Source: Epiperipatus broadwayi
Taxonomy: Eukaryota; Onychophora; Udeonychophora; Euonychophora; Peripatidae
Assembly (NCBI GenBank): GCA_028023455.1
Contig: JAQFVV010000113.1
Span: 494,001-558,000, forward strand
DNA length: 64,000 bases
Direction of reading: 5' to 3'
Part shown: in pieces, positions 11,930 through 23,280 of the stretch
Layout: each line of letters opens with the position of its first letter
How positions within the stretch are numbered: the first letter of the stretch is position 1
Notes under the pieces: generated by a model
Told to the model about the DNA's origin: nothing
The model's database searches: none
Seen by the model: only the letters and a program-made list of their open reading frames with translations
Position numbers and translations under genes: made by a program

Positions 11930-13307
11930 ATTCACTATATTCCTAGATCCTGGTAATGTAAGATATTTGAAGCCTCACTTCATCAGTTCTGAGGCATCAA
12001 ACTGTTTCATGGTGTTACAATCTTTAAATTTAGTAATTGCTTCATCAACTGCTACTTCTTGGTGCATCTGATTGATATAGAGCATTGATATTAATTTTAC
12101 AGTGATCTATAATTAGCCTGATTTTATAAAATCTATCATAATATTTAAACAGCCTTAAACTGTTGCAAATACGCTTTGGATTTTAAATATAAAATGAATG
12201 AATGCTAACACTTCAACCACATGATAAAGTCTTTGGAAAAGATAGAATGGCATCTATCTTTTCGAACCCATTCTATCTTTTCCAACCCAAATGCTTTTGT
12301 ATGGGCGAATCTTAAGTGTTTGAAAGTGAAAGCGTGAAGATCTTAAATAATCACTTTAAATTACTTTTACATGCTTGAATGAATGACGCTGGTGAAATTT
12401 ATTAGAATTTACGATACGTCATTCTTATTTGAAATTAAAATGTAAATAAGTCAATTATTTTATATAGTGCAATGTTTTCTATAAACTATAATATTTAAAC
12501 AGCCTTAAACTGTTGCAAATGCGCTTTGGATTTTAAATATAAAATGAATGAATCCTAACACTTCAACCACATGATAAAGTCTTTGAAAAAGATAGAATGG
12601 CATCTATCTTTTCAAACCCAAATGGCATTTCCAACAGTTTAAGGCTGTTTAAATATTAGTTTATAGAAAACATTGTGCTATATAAAATAATTGACTTATT
12701 TACATAAAATCTATCATGCTTTTTACTAGTAATTGGTGGCATGGTTTTATTGTCATTGAAATGCAAATTACTTAGAATTTCAAAAAATCGATCTCAGGTC
12801 ATAACACTAACAAGTACTGGTTGATGCAGAAATTCATTTTTAGAACAAATAAATTTGAACCTTGGCATATGTGACACACTACTGCTTTCCATTCTGAAGC
12901 ATACCTATTGCTTTCAGAACATATATGGTTGTATAATTTCCTATCAAAAAATAAATTTAAAAATCAGAAATTGAGTACTCACGGGTGATGGGAAAATTTA
13001 GCCCTGAAGACTTAATAAATGTAATGATTGGCATGCATAATTCATTAACATTAACAAGAAATGAATCCGAATAAAGTTGAGATGAAGGTCCTAGCATCGG
13101 CTCAGTCTCCATCCTCACCCTCTTTATAGATGACTTTAGTAAGCTTTTCTTTCTTTTCTTAAAAACTTCAGCTTTTTAATCATCTGATAAATCATTACTA
13201 ACATCTGATGAGTCACTAGAAGAAGCCTCAGAAAGACAGGCATCATCAATGGAGAGTTCCTTATCTGAATCAGACTAAAAATCAAAATTGCTGGTGAAAG
13301 ACTCCAT
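11930..13307 (-). pseudogene. Broken piggyBac transposase gene
   Basis: Read on the minus strand, an ATG at 13307-13305 opens MESFTSNFDF then a stop. After it comes an acidic N-terminal region rich in S, D and E (ASSSDSSDVSNDLSDD, about 13240-13180) and a basic patch KKRKK, a layout common in piggyBac proteins. FFDRKLYNHICSESNRYA lies near 12940-12890 and DRFFEILSNLHFNDNK near 12800-12745. After an inserted element at 12140-12703, KIRLIIDHC and VDEAITKFKDCNTMKQF follow at about 12125-12000. The Asp of VDEA corresponds to the first catalytic Asp of the family. There are several in-frame stops, and the later catalytic residues and Cys-rich tail cannot be read. TTAA-flanked ends were not located. 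It is clearly inactive. Confidence 0.75.
12126..12717. mobile_element. 564-bp palindromic element with 14-bp target duplication
   Basis: ATAAAATCTATCAT occurs at 12126-12139 and again at 12704-12717, flanking 12140-12703 and interrupting the piggyBac gene between RFY and KIRL. Inside, about 145 bp (12140-12285) recurs as a direct repeat at 12487-12632 with few differences. The last 70 bases (12633-12703) are the near-perfect inverted complement of 12431-12505 (containing AAGTCAATTATTTTATATAG). It has no coding capacity. A 14-bp duplication is longer than most cut-and-paste transposases make and suggests target-primed insertion or an unusual foldback element. Confidence 0.75.
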
Positions 13308-13429
13308 TATTGCTGTACAAATTATTTTCTGTTCACAAAATCTAAAAAAATGAGGAAAAAAAATTACAAAATGTATTTTACAAAAGAATAAATAAAAAAA
13401 TCGTCCTTTCATCATAGAAAAAAAATATT

Positions 13430-13790
13430 TACACCTTTTGAAAAGTGTAAAATTTATCATTTCCATGCAAACTCAGTCGAAATCTAAACTTTTGAAATAG
13501 GGGCTCTCAGGGGTGCTTTGGACTCAAGGAAGAATAAACATGAAAGATATGACAGTTAAAAAGTTTTACATAATGAAATGATGTAAGGTTTTTTAAAAAA
13601 TACTTACACCTTTTGAAAGCTAGAAAGATGGTGAACAGAACACCATAAGACGTGTAAGTGCAAAATTTATCATTCCTGTGCAAACTCAGTTGCTCTCAGG
13701 GATGCTTTGGACTTAAGAAAGAATAAACATGAAAGATATCTTTATTGATAGTAAGAATGTGTTACACAATGAAATGTAAGGTTTTTAAAC
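13430..13790. repeat. Tandem duplication, two units of about 175 bp
   Basis: ACACCTTTTGAAAa, AAATTTATCATTyC, GCAAACTCAGT, CTCTCAGGGgTGCTTTGGACT and AGAATAAACATGAAAGATAT occur in this order at 13430-13545 and again at 13608-13740. It lies just upstream of the piggyBac start and could be its 5' non-coding region, duplicated. Confidence 0.7.
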
Positions 13791-15400
13791 AAATTAGCTA
13801 GTATGTCCAAATTAAATTATACCACAGTAGTAGAATAGATTCCTACATATGTTATGCTGTGAAAATGTGTACTATAATAAGCTTAATTTAAACATATATA
13901 CATTGAAGACAAATTAAAATGTGTATTAAGAACACGTGACAAGACAATTTAATGATGGAATGATTTTTATATTTAGGCAGGAAAACATTATTTGTGTTTG
14001 AGTATCCATTATCTCTATGCCAAAGATAGATTATAAAAAATATTGAGGTATATATGAATAAATTGATTATAATATTGAGATGTATTAAGATTTGAAATTA
14101 AATAAGAAAATATTTGTCTTGACATTTAAACCACTCAGTTAAAAAATTTTTAGAATTAATTAATTGTGAATAGATATCTAAAACAGTAAAAAAAGTTATG
14201 TTAAATAAATTATAAATGTTTGAAGTTTAAATAATAATTAAAATACAGCAGGTTTCTTCTATCACTTGTCTTCAGATGACATTATGCATTAACTCTCAGA
14301 TATCATAAATAAATGTAGACATTTTAGCAGCACATTAAAATTTTTATGGTGAGGAAAGCTATATCTCCACATAATACATGCCCTAATTCAGAGAGTATTT
14401 TAGACTGTTTAGAGGCAAAACCAATCACCTTTTCAGCAGAACATTTGCAATATATATAATTAGATATTTAGTGAATATTTTCCAATAGGAAGAAGAGTTG
14501 ATGTTATTTCTAATAATATTAATTACAATTTTTTATGAAAATCATCAAATTTGCCATCTGGCCATATTTACAATATTCATATCAAAAAATCTAGTGTTAA
14601 TAAAAGAAAAATTATTTTCAAGCAATATTTCTCACTAAATATCCTTTTCAATAGTACTCAATTTTGCAAACCAGATATGAATCAATGAATTGAAATACCT
14701 TTTGTAATGCTATATAATTTTATAAAAAATACATTTTTCCTTTACTACATAATTCATATTACATTCAATATATTTAAATCAATCAACTATATATGCATTT
14801 AAAGCTTATAGTTACAAAACGTATATTGGCATTAGAATATTAAAAAATTTATATCCTGAGTTATAAATGAATATTTGATAGTAGAGACTATAAAGTTATG
14901 CTTTTAAAAGTAGGATATAAAATACATTCATCTTTATTTTCAATAAACAATATAACACAAGTGTGCAATTCTTTCTTACAACAAACATTATGAAAAAAAA
15001 TTTAATATAATTTATCTTGATTGTTTTGGGAATATTTATATAGAACTTCACTAGTATAAAAAAATAAGCTATCAATCATTAGAAAATATCTACTTATTAA
15101 AGTTAGATAAATTTTAATTTCTAAATTTATTACCATAAACTACAATAAAATAGTGTTATGACTAAAATGCAATAAAGATGCATTATAAACTGATTATTGT
15201 ATAAAAGTTGTGGGTATATAAATTTATGTTCCTACTCTTTCTAAAAAAAATTATCAGAGACTATTCATACAATTTTATTTACCATTATATTTTCACATTA
15301 CTAATCCAGTCTGGCTAACTGTAATTTAATCACAATTTTCACAATAACCAGCCTCTGAAATGAGTCCATTGAGATTTTATCGAATAACAACTCTAAAATG
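13791..15400. other. AT-rich stretch downstream of the zinc-finger gene
   Basis: No gene recognised. Minus-strand AATAAA hexamers, for example the complement of 15415-15420, could serve as a polyadenylation signal about 400 bases past the zinc-finger stop codon. Confidence 0.35.
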
Positions 15401-15813
15401 TTTTGACAGCAACCCTTTATTATACCTATATAAGCAAAACAATTATTATATGTATCTAAGCAAAAATGATTATTGCTATGAAGCAATTAAATTAAAACCT
15501 TGTTTGAAGAATAAGTTTCATTTGATTGAAATGGAAGAAGCCATTTTGCTCTTGTATGCAAAAATTGACTTCATTGCTATGAAATGTTCAAATATATAAA
15601 TTACATAAAGACAATAATTAAGATATCTCTTTAATTCACTGCTGCATCCCATTTACTTTTAAAATGAGCAGTCACTGTAAGAAATATTAAAATGTTTGTG
15701 AACAAACAGAACAATGAATCATTGCTATAATAGACAATGCTTTTAAAACTGCAATTAATTACATTTCTTAAGCATACATTTCATTATCTGAAGGTAAGAA
15801 AAAATTATACATC

Positions 15814-17532
15814 TCAAGATAGTAAAATAACAAGGTTTACAACCTCCTGTTTAGTAAAATGTTTATTTTCATGAGTTTCCCAATCACTTTTAACAATTGT
15901 TTTGTAATCACACATTCGACAAGTAAATGCTTGATTAATAATTGAAGATTTTTCAGTTGTGTTTTTTAAGTTACAAAAAAGCATTTTGTTTTCAAATAAA
16001 ATGGAATTAAAACATTTATTTTTTACATGTATGTCATCATGAATTTTAAAATTATCTTCATTAGAAGTTTCAAATCCACATGAATTGCATTGAAAAGAAT
16101 GTTCTAATGTCTGTGTTTTTAAATAATTTCTGTCAAAATTCTTGAAATTACATGAAGTGCATTGAAAAATTTTTTCTCCTGTATGCATTCTTTTGTGATA
16201 TCTTATAACAGTTTTATCAGAAGTTTTGATTTTTGACAAATTGGTCACATCCCTTTTTTCATTAATCATTGAAGAACTCTTACTTGCAGTGTTGACATCA
16301 GATAAACTATATTGAAAAGGGCCATTTGTATTTATTTCATGCCAACTGAAACTGCTCTTGTCAACAGTTCTATGATCCCAAAATGTGGACTGAATAGGAT
16401 TTTCTCCTATATGTGATCTTTCATGCAGTCTCAACTGAAACTTTTGTGCAGTTTTGAATGCACATAAAATGTATTCAAAAGGTTGTTCTCTTGTATGTGT
16501 TCTTTCATGCCGTTTTAAGCTAGTATTATCTGCAGTTTTAAATATACACAAACAACATTCAAAAGGTATTGCTCTTGTATGCATTCTTTCATGATGTTTT
16601 AAACAAGACTTTTGTGCCGTTTTGAATGCACACAAACTACGTTCAAAAGAATTTGCACCTGCATGTGATCTTTCATGCCGTTTTAAACTACCCTTGTCTG
16701 CTGTTTTGAATGTACACAAACTACATTCAAAAGGTTTTGCTCTTGTATGCGTTCTTTGATGCCGTTTTAAATAAGACTTATATGCAGTTTTGAATGCACA
16801 CAAATTGCATTCAAAAGATTTTTCCCCTGTATGTGTTCTTTCATGCCGTCTTAAACGACTGGTGGAAATAGTTTTGAATGCACACAAACTACAATCAAAT
16901 AATTTTTCTCCTGCATGTGTTATTTCATGCTGCTTTAAACTAGTCTTGGCTGCTGTTTTGAAAGTACACAAACTGCATTCATACGGTTTTTCTCCTGTGT
17001 GTGTTCTTTCATGCTGTTTTAAATAAGACCTGTGTGCACTTTTGAATAGACACAAACCACATTGAAATGGTTTTTCTCCTGTATGTTTTCTTTCATGCTG
17101 TTTTAAACGGCAGACGTGTGCACTTTTGAATGCACACAAATTACATGTGTATGGTTTTTCACCTCTATGTGTTTTTTCATGCACTTTTAAATTACCCTTT
17201 CTTCCAGTTTTGAATGCACACAAACTACATTGAAAGGGCTTTTCGCCTGTATGTGTACTTTCATGCTGTTTCAAACCACTAGTGTCTGCACTTTTGAATG
17301 CACACAAATGGCATGCATATGGTTTTTCTCCTGTATGGGTTCTTTCATGCCGGTTCAAATGACTCAGCTGTGCAGTTTTGAATACACAGGAAGCACAATG
17401 AAAAGGTTTTTCTCCTGTATGTGTTCTTTTATGCCGATTTAAACTATTCCTGTATGCAGTTTTGAATGCACAAAAACTACACTGAAAAGTTTGTTCTGTG
17501 CTTGCTTTTTCATGCTGTTTTAAACTACTCAT
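15814..17532 (-). CDS. C2H2 zinc-finger array protein, 572 residues
   Basis: This is a tandem C2H2 zinc-finger protein, presumably a nuclear DNA-binding factor. Residues 16-295 hold ten consecutive intact fingers at a 28-residue pitch, with the signature CxxCxFKTAxxxxLKxHExxH and TGEKP-type linkers. The eleventh finger has lost its first Cys (FERSLC), the twelfth is intact, and the thirteenth reads FEYILC. Residues 380-460 are badly degraded, then two further intact fingers follow (FQCNSCGFE and FTCRMCDYK) before the stop. I count 13 intact fingers in all. Linkers decay from TGEKP to TRAKP, TRAIP and IGENP towards the C-terminus. The annotated ATG lies inside a finger, directly downstream of a lost finger with a TAG at 17554-17556, so the true start may be an upstream exon joined near the CTGCAG at 17535-17540. 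No KRAB, BTB or other effector domain is visible. It may be expressed or a recent pseudogene. Confidence 0.8.
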   Translation of the reverse strand: MSSLKQHEKASTEQTFQCSFCAFKTAYRNSLNRHKRTHTGEKPFHCASCVFKTAQLSHLNRHERTHTGEKPYACHLCAFKSADTSGLKQHESTHTGEKPFQCSLCAFKTGRKGNLKVHEKTHRGEKPYTCNLCAFKSAHVCRLKQHERKHTGEKPFQCGLCLFKSAHRSYLKQHERTHTGEKPYECSLCTFKTAAKTSLKQHEITHAGEKLFDCSLCAFKTISTSRLRRHERTHTGEKSFECNLCAFKTAYKSYLKRHQRTHTRAKPFECSLCTFKTADKGSLKRHERSHAGANSFERSLCAFKTAQKSCLKHHERMHTRAIPFECCLCIFKTADNTSLKRHERTHTREQPFEYILCAFKTAQKFQLRLHERSHIGENPIQSTFWDHRTVDKSSFSWHEINTNGPFQYSLSDVNTASKSSSMINEKRDVTNLSKIKTSDKTVIRYHKRMHTGEKIFQCTSCNFKNFDRNYLKTQTLEHSFQCNSCGFETSNEDNFKIHDDIHVKNKCFNSILFENKMLFCNLKNTTEKSSIINQAFTCRMCDYKTIVKSDWETHENKHFTKQEVVNLVILLS

Positions 17533-18200
17533 GTCTGCAGTTTTAAAAACAAACTAGTCAGAAAGCTTTTCTCTTGTGTGTATCCTCTGCAGTGTTAAAT
17601 TTCCTCACATTGAAAAGGTTTTTTCCTGCTGTTTTGAACTACCCCATTCTGCAGTTTTGAATAAAAACAAACTACATTGTATGTTTTTTTTTTCATGCCC
17701 TGTTAAATGATGCTTTTGATAAGTTTTCACTGCCCACAACCGGCATTAACAAAGCTTTTCTCCTGTAAGTATCCTTTCATGTGCTGCAAAGCTACTTATC
17801 TTTGCAATCTTACACAAAGTACATTTGAAAGATTTTTCTGTATGTGTTCCTTCATGTATTTTCAAACTTACTTTTACACAATCCAACTTCACACAAATGA
17901 AAAAACTTTTTTCTGTGTGGGTGCTTTCATGTATGGATAAACATTCACACAAACTACATTAAAAAAGTGTTTCATGCATCCTTAAATTTTCTGTACATGT
18001 ATTTTTGAATCCACACCAACTATATCGAAAAAGATTGTCTCCATCTTCTTGCGTGCATTCTAAAATATATCTGTAGCTTCAAATCAGCACAAATTACATG
18101 GAAAATTTTTTTCTTCTCTGTGTTCAAAAATATCTTCCTATAAATCCTTTACAAAAAACTTTTGAATTCACAGAAAGTGCAATAAATAGCTTTCTATATG
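17533..18200 (-). pseudogene. Decayed upstream zinc fingers of the same array
   Basis: The 84-bp finger period continues 5' of the ORF but with broken coding. In-frame stops include TAG at 17554-17556 and TAA at 17746-17748, where a finger reads CRLWAVKT and its second Cys has become Trp. A 68-codon open stretch (17746-17952) keeps HESTHTEKSF, HEGTHTEKSFKCTLC and HERILTGEK. Farther out, YCTFCEFKS near 18170 still shows a paired-Cys knuckle, and a RMH remnant lies near 18070. With the ORF, the original array covered about 2.4 kb, enough for nearly 30 fingers. No start region or other domain was found beyond it. Confidence 0.8.
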
Positions 18201-21200
18201 GTAATAGGTCTTTCCACAATTTTAGCTTTACTAAAAAAAGCCATACAGATATTATCTTTATACTTTTCTTCTATATAACTTTTTACACAATTTTTCAAGT
18301 TTCTCATTCTTATACATTTGCCACTCATCTCAGAAATCAACAAACACATTTTCCACTTTTCCCATATTATATTTTCATACAAATGGTAGTTATTTGTAAC
18401 ATCCCAATAGTGATAAAATAACTAAACAAACATTTTATGGCTTATATGGCTTTAAACCTTCCATGGAACAAATATTAATAATGAAAAAAGTTTTTTTTTA
18501 TTAAGTCATTTTGTGAACTTTTATTAAAGTACATTTATATATTCATAAAATATATTATCATTTTAAATTTGTTTAAACATGTTATAATCACTTATCTTTA
18601 TCTGACCAACAAAATAATAATAACCAAGTATGATTTCTTACTGCTTTTTAAAAATTTCTTAAGTTCAAAATGGTTTGGCTTTCTTTTAGGAGTTGATAAT
18701 TTCATAACTTTTTCATACAAATAATGTTACTTTACTAGTACATTTCTTTTCAACAGAATATTGTTTTGATTAGAAATGTTACAATCCTTGCATGAATATA
18801 AAAACTTGATTAATTATATAAATTGATGTCTTTAATTTTTCAATCAGATGTTTTTTACCAAATATTCTTTCTCCATGAGTTAGACCTAAACAAAACAACA
18901 AATTTAATATTAATCACATTTTTGACATGCATGATATATGTTATACTTGACAAATAAAGCTAATAGGTTACTAAGGAAGAATAAATTAATTTTCATTAGA
19001 ACGTTCTTAAAATAAACAATTCATTTAAGCTTTTTACCACATGATGCATTTAATATCTTTATTCATCCAAATGCATCATGTTTCCAGTTACTAAGACCAG
19101 AGAAAATCTAAACACCCTCATTTCTGTTATATTCATCTCAAGAATTATTATTTAACCAAATTATTCTTGCTTTACATAAGAGTCAAAAAATTGCAAACAA
19201 TCATATAGACTTATGATCTTTATAGACAGGAAACCAATCTAACATTAACTTATATAAAAAAAAACTCTATGAATATTCATAGTGACTAATCTGTATTTCT
19301 CAACTTGAGTTCCACATAAGCTATCATTAATTCCAAGCCAATTTCAGAGAAATAAAATATTTATTTACAGAATATTGAGAGCAACAGAAAAAATGACCAT
19401 GTCATTCCCATTCTATTTTGTGATTATCTTTCAGAAAACACAGCTATCCAACTTCATAAAATAAGCATAAAGACAAATATATAAACCATCTAAAGAAATT
19501 ACATGCAAAAAAACTAAATTCATAAGTATAACTTATTACAGTAGTAATCATTCATTGGTTTTCATTAATAAACCTCAAAAATAGGTATGATAAACTTTAA
19601 ATATACACATATAGAGACAGACACAAATTCATGCTCTAGTTTTATATAAAATAAATATTATTTACATAAGTGAAAAAAAAATCTATAAATTATATATATT
19701 ATACTGAATTATACAAATTTAATATGTACAATTATGAGCTTTAATTTGAATATTAAACCAAATTCACTAAATAAGATATTCAATCTCCATTTTTATATAA
19801 TTAGTATTAATTGAGCAAATATGAATCTGGCTGAAATATTTTTATTTGGTCCTTCTGCAAACAACAGTGATCAGCTTATTAATAACAAAAGTATAAGAAA
19901 TGGACTCAGGCTGAAAGAAAAGAATGATTAGCATTTAATACAATATGCTGTGCTACTCTAAATATCTATAAAATTATAACACGAGCTATATATACAATTA
20001 TATAACTAGTTTAATGATATAAGAAAAATATTTTTGTAGATAACAATAACATATGTAGATACAATTAAATTACTACACACTGTACTTTGAAACAATATTT
20101 GATAAAAGGTGCAATATCTTGTAGAAAAAAGATAAAATTTTCTATTGCTTCTGTAATGTTATACACAAATTAACAATGTTTTTTAATTTATTATTTCTGG
20201 AGGATTTTACATAGTGAATTTTTTTGGCTAATTTGTAGTCACTCTAAGACCACAGACAGTTTGAGATTCTTTAATTAGCGAATATAAATTTCAAATAAAG
20301 ACCTCAAAAGCTCATTAATAAATAATTCTATGTTTATATTGCTTTAACAAGTCAAATAAGTAATGATAGCCATTACAATAATGAAGCAATCCTTGCCATT
20401 TCTGCATTTTTCCAAAAAGACCTTATAACTTCCCATCACTTCCCTCTCCATCTTAGCTTTTTCCATTTTAAAACAGAATTATCCTTAATATTAGCTTATC
20501 CACATTAATGTTTTTAAAATTTATTCTTACAACATCCTAATCTTAAAAGTTTATTTATTTAAAACCCACACAGTCCAAAATAATATATTTAACATTTTTT
20601 ATTTTGTGTTTATATGCTCTACATTTTCCATCTTTCACCTCACCTTATGTATTAAAATGCTAAATTTATTATCATTCAGGAAAAACTTGACAAAAGTAAT
20701 AAATAAATATAAATAACTGATGGAAAACCTTTGCTTAATTGCAATTTTGACTATTACTGTTAAATAAGTGTTTTGATTTATGTTTTACCAATATTGATTT
20801 TTGATGCTCAAAAAATCACTTAATAAAATATCTGTATATACTTATTTACAAATAACTATCTGAAAACAACATATAATTTTTGTTTGGGTAAATTGTATGT
20901 TTAAAAAAAAATAGGCTGATAAATATTTGTCACAAAAAAGCTAAAAAAAACAACAACAAAAAATCCTATGAATATCCTTCAAAAATAAAAAATTTAAAGA
21001 GTTAAAAGATGTTTAGTATTGAAAGATCATTCTCAGTGATAAGTATGGAATGGGTTACATTTTATAATATAAATTCCATATTAGCTGCAATGAATAAATT
21101 CTGTAATGACTATCTTTTTGAAACATCAGTTAGGTTGTTATAGAAGATCCTATTGCACATACCTGAAAATAAATATTTATTTTTACTATAACATTTCATC

Positions 21201-21640
21201 TATAAAAAAAACTTTCAATTCTTATCCCAACCAAACCTGTGAAATATAAGACTACAGTGATAAGAACAAATAATTCAATCTGTGGAACAATAACATTATA
21301 GTGTCAAAAATAATAGTAGTACAAAAACAGTACTTATATAAGAATTACTTACAAAAATATAATTATCAACATTTACAGTAATTGAAAAAACCAACATTAA
21401 AGTTCTGAAAATCTGTCAACAATCCTTTATCAATATTACAAACAAAACACATAAAACTTTAAGGCAAACATTTTATCATTCAGATATTATAAAACATCAT
21501 ATAAAATAACTGAAGCAATACTCTAACACAAGTTTATATCTAAATAAAATGCCATTATAATTAATAAAATATATATTAATATTGCATATCAACAAGGTAA
21601 TCCAAACAAAAATTAATGAAAATAAAATAATTTGCAAAAT
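18201..21640. other. AT-rich, CpG-poor stretch without recognisable genes
   Basis: Long AT-rich sequence with almost no CG dinucleotides. No coding, RNA or repeat features are supported. An upstream exon or promoter for the zinc-finger gene on the minus strand could lie here but cannot be identified. Confidence 0.45.
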
Positions 21641-21649
21641 GTAAGATAT

Positions 21650-21895
21650 TTCATATTACTTAGATATTTAGTTTATATTTGAATACAAGTATACTTTAGA
21701 TAATTTGGGATTAGCTATAATTATAGAGGATTTGAACACAGAAATTCAACTTCTCTTCAGCTATTCATTTTATCTTATACAACCGGTACTCTTGACCACA
21801 CATGTGAAAAAGATAAATAATCTCCAATATAGATATTTTGTGCTGAGCCAGCACTTATCTGTTGGTCGAGATCATCTCTCACACATATGTTAAAT
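21650..21895 (-). repeat. tRNA-like SINE, copy 1
   Basis: On the minus strand the sequence holds CCGGTTGTATAAGATAAAAT, then ATAGCTGAAGAGAAGTTGAA (A-box-like) and GTGTTCAAATCCTC (a good B box, GTTCAAATCC) near 21745-21735, followed by an AT-rich body. Three relatives lie within the next kilobase. Confidence 0.55.
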
Positions 21896-22124
21896 CAGTG
21901 CTCAATTTATATTAACATAACATTTTTTCAAACTTTAATGAATAGGCTTCAATCTACTCCAACTCTTCAGCCATTTATACCATTAAAATCTAATGGTTGC
22001 AATACCCAATTGCCTTGTTGATGCAAATATTATTGTCATGCCTATGTTGATGTTAAGTCACTCTGATCATTCATGTATAAAATATTCAAATACGCAGAAA
22101 AGAGATGAACATAATAGATCCTGA

Positions 22125-22300
22125 ATCGGTAATATTTAAATACAAATATACTTTATATAATGTGAGATTAATTAGAATTATAAGAAATTTGATTACAGTA
22201 ATTTAAACTTCCATCAGCTACCCATTTTATTTCATACAACCAATAAACTGATCACACACATGTTGGTCCAGATCATCATTTCCCACACGTGTATTTAAAA
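22125..22300 (-). repeat. tRNA-like SINE, copy 2
   Basis: Minus-strand sequence parallels copy 1: a GGTTGTATGAAATAAAATGG-like start, GTAGCTGATGGAAG, and a decayed B box (AATCAAATTTC). It is arranged head-to-head with the next copy. Confidence 0.5.
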
Positions 22301-22425
22301 TCATTTGTTTTTCACATGTGTGGTCATATGTATTAGTTGTGAGATAAAGTTTGAGTTCAAATTCTATATAATTACAACTAATCTCAAAGTATATAAAGCA
22401 AATGTGTATTAAAATATTAGGTTCA
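22301..22425 (+). repeat. tRNA-like SINE, copy 3 (partial)
   Basis: TTTTTCACATGTGTGGTCAT, ATTAGTTGTGAGATA and GAGTTCAAATTCTATATAAT match copies 1 and 4. It is shorter and lacks the A-box-like part. It forms an inverted pair with copy 2. Confidence 0.5.
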
Positions 22426-22639
22426 GCCATACCCATTCCTCTCTTGTGTATTTAAATGGATAAGGTCTTATAAATGAGGAATAAGTTATTTTATGTCAAC
22501 ATGGGCAGTGCAATATTAGTATCAAGAAGAGATATGGGGTTTTTATCAGTAGATTTTCATGGTATGGATGGTTGAAGAGTGGAGTAAATTGAAGCCTGTC
22601 CATTAAAATTTGAAGAAATGCTATCATAATATAAAACAA

Positions 22640-22855
22640 GCACTGATTATATATATGGGAGATAATGATCTAAATTAATTGACGAGTACTAGTTCAGCAT
22701 GAAATACATATATTGGAGATCACTTGTCTTTTTCATGTGTGTGGTTATGCGTATCGGTTGTATGAGATAGTATGGTTAGCTGAAGTGAGCTTGAATGTCT
22801 GTGTTCAAATTCCCTATAATTATACTTAGATTATCTATAAATATCATGCCAGTAA
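22640..22855 (+). repeat. tRNA-like SINE, copy 4
   Basis: It contains TTTTTCATGTGTGTGGTTAT, a CGGTTGTATGAGATAGTATG segment, TTAGCTGAAGTGAGCTTGAA (A-box-like) and GTGTTCAAATTCCCT (B-box-like), in the same order as copy 1 read on its own strand. Confidence 0.55.
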
Positions 22856-23280
22856 GATGTTATATATTGTTGCCTTCTTTTTCCTTCTAAATAAATAAAA
22901 TACTATACATAATAACTCTCATATCTGTATCAAAAATAAAAAAGGAACTATGAATCTGATTAATGAAATAGATTAAAATTTTTTCTAAGATTAGACATTA
23001 AATCAAATATGTAAACAATAAGAAGTTTCTGTTAATTGAACATAATCCTGGATTTCTCTTTGAAGCAATCTAATTCACTGGAATACATTAAATTTTTATT
23101 TATGTTTAGGATATTAATTCAAATATATAAGCAGCAAGAAGTTTCTGTTTATTGGAAATATAACCAAATTCATCACTTCCTTTATTTTGCTGTAATATCT
23201 TATGCATATCTTATATAAATACAATTTATCCTTTCTACTTTAAACACTTAGCAAAAACCTTTTATTGAACATATGTGCAT
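22856..23280. other. AT-rich stretch
   Basis: A short local duplication (AAGAAGTTTCTGTTwATTG at 23020 and 23138) is the only structure seen. Confidence 0.4.

Noticed and set aside
16790-17442. Plus-strand open frames across the zinc-finger array
   Set aside because: They are antisense shadows of the repeated 84-bp finger sequence; the Cys/Phe-rich pattern simply mirrors the minus-strand coding.
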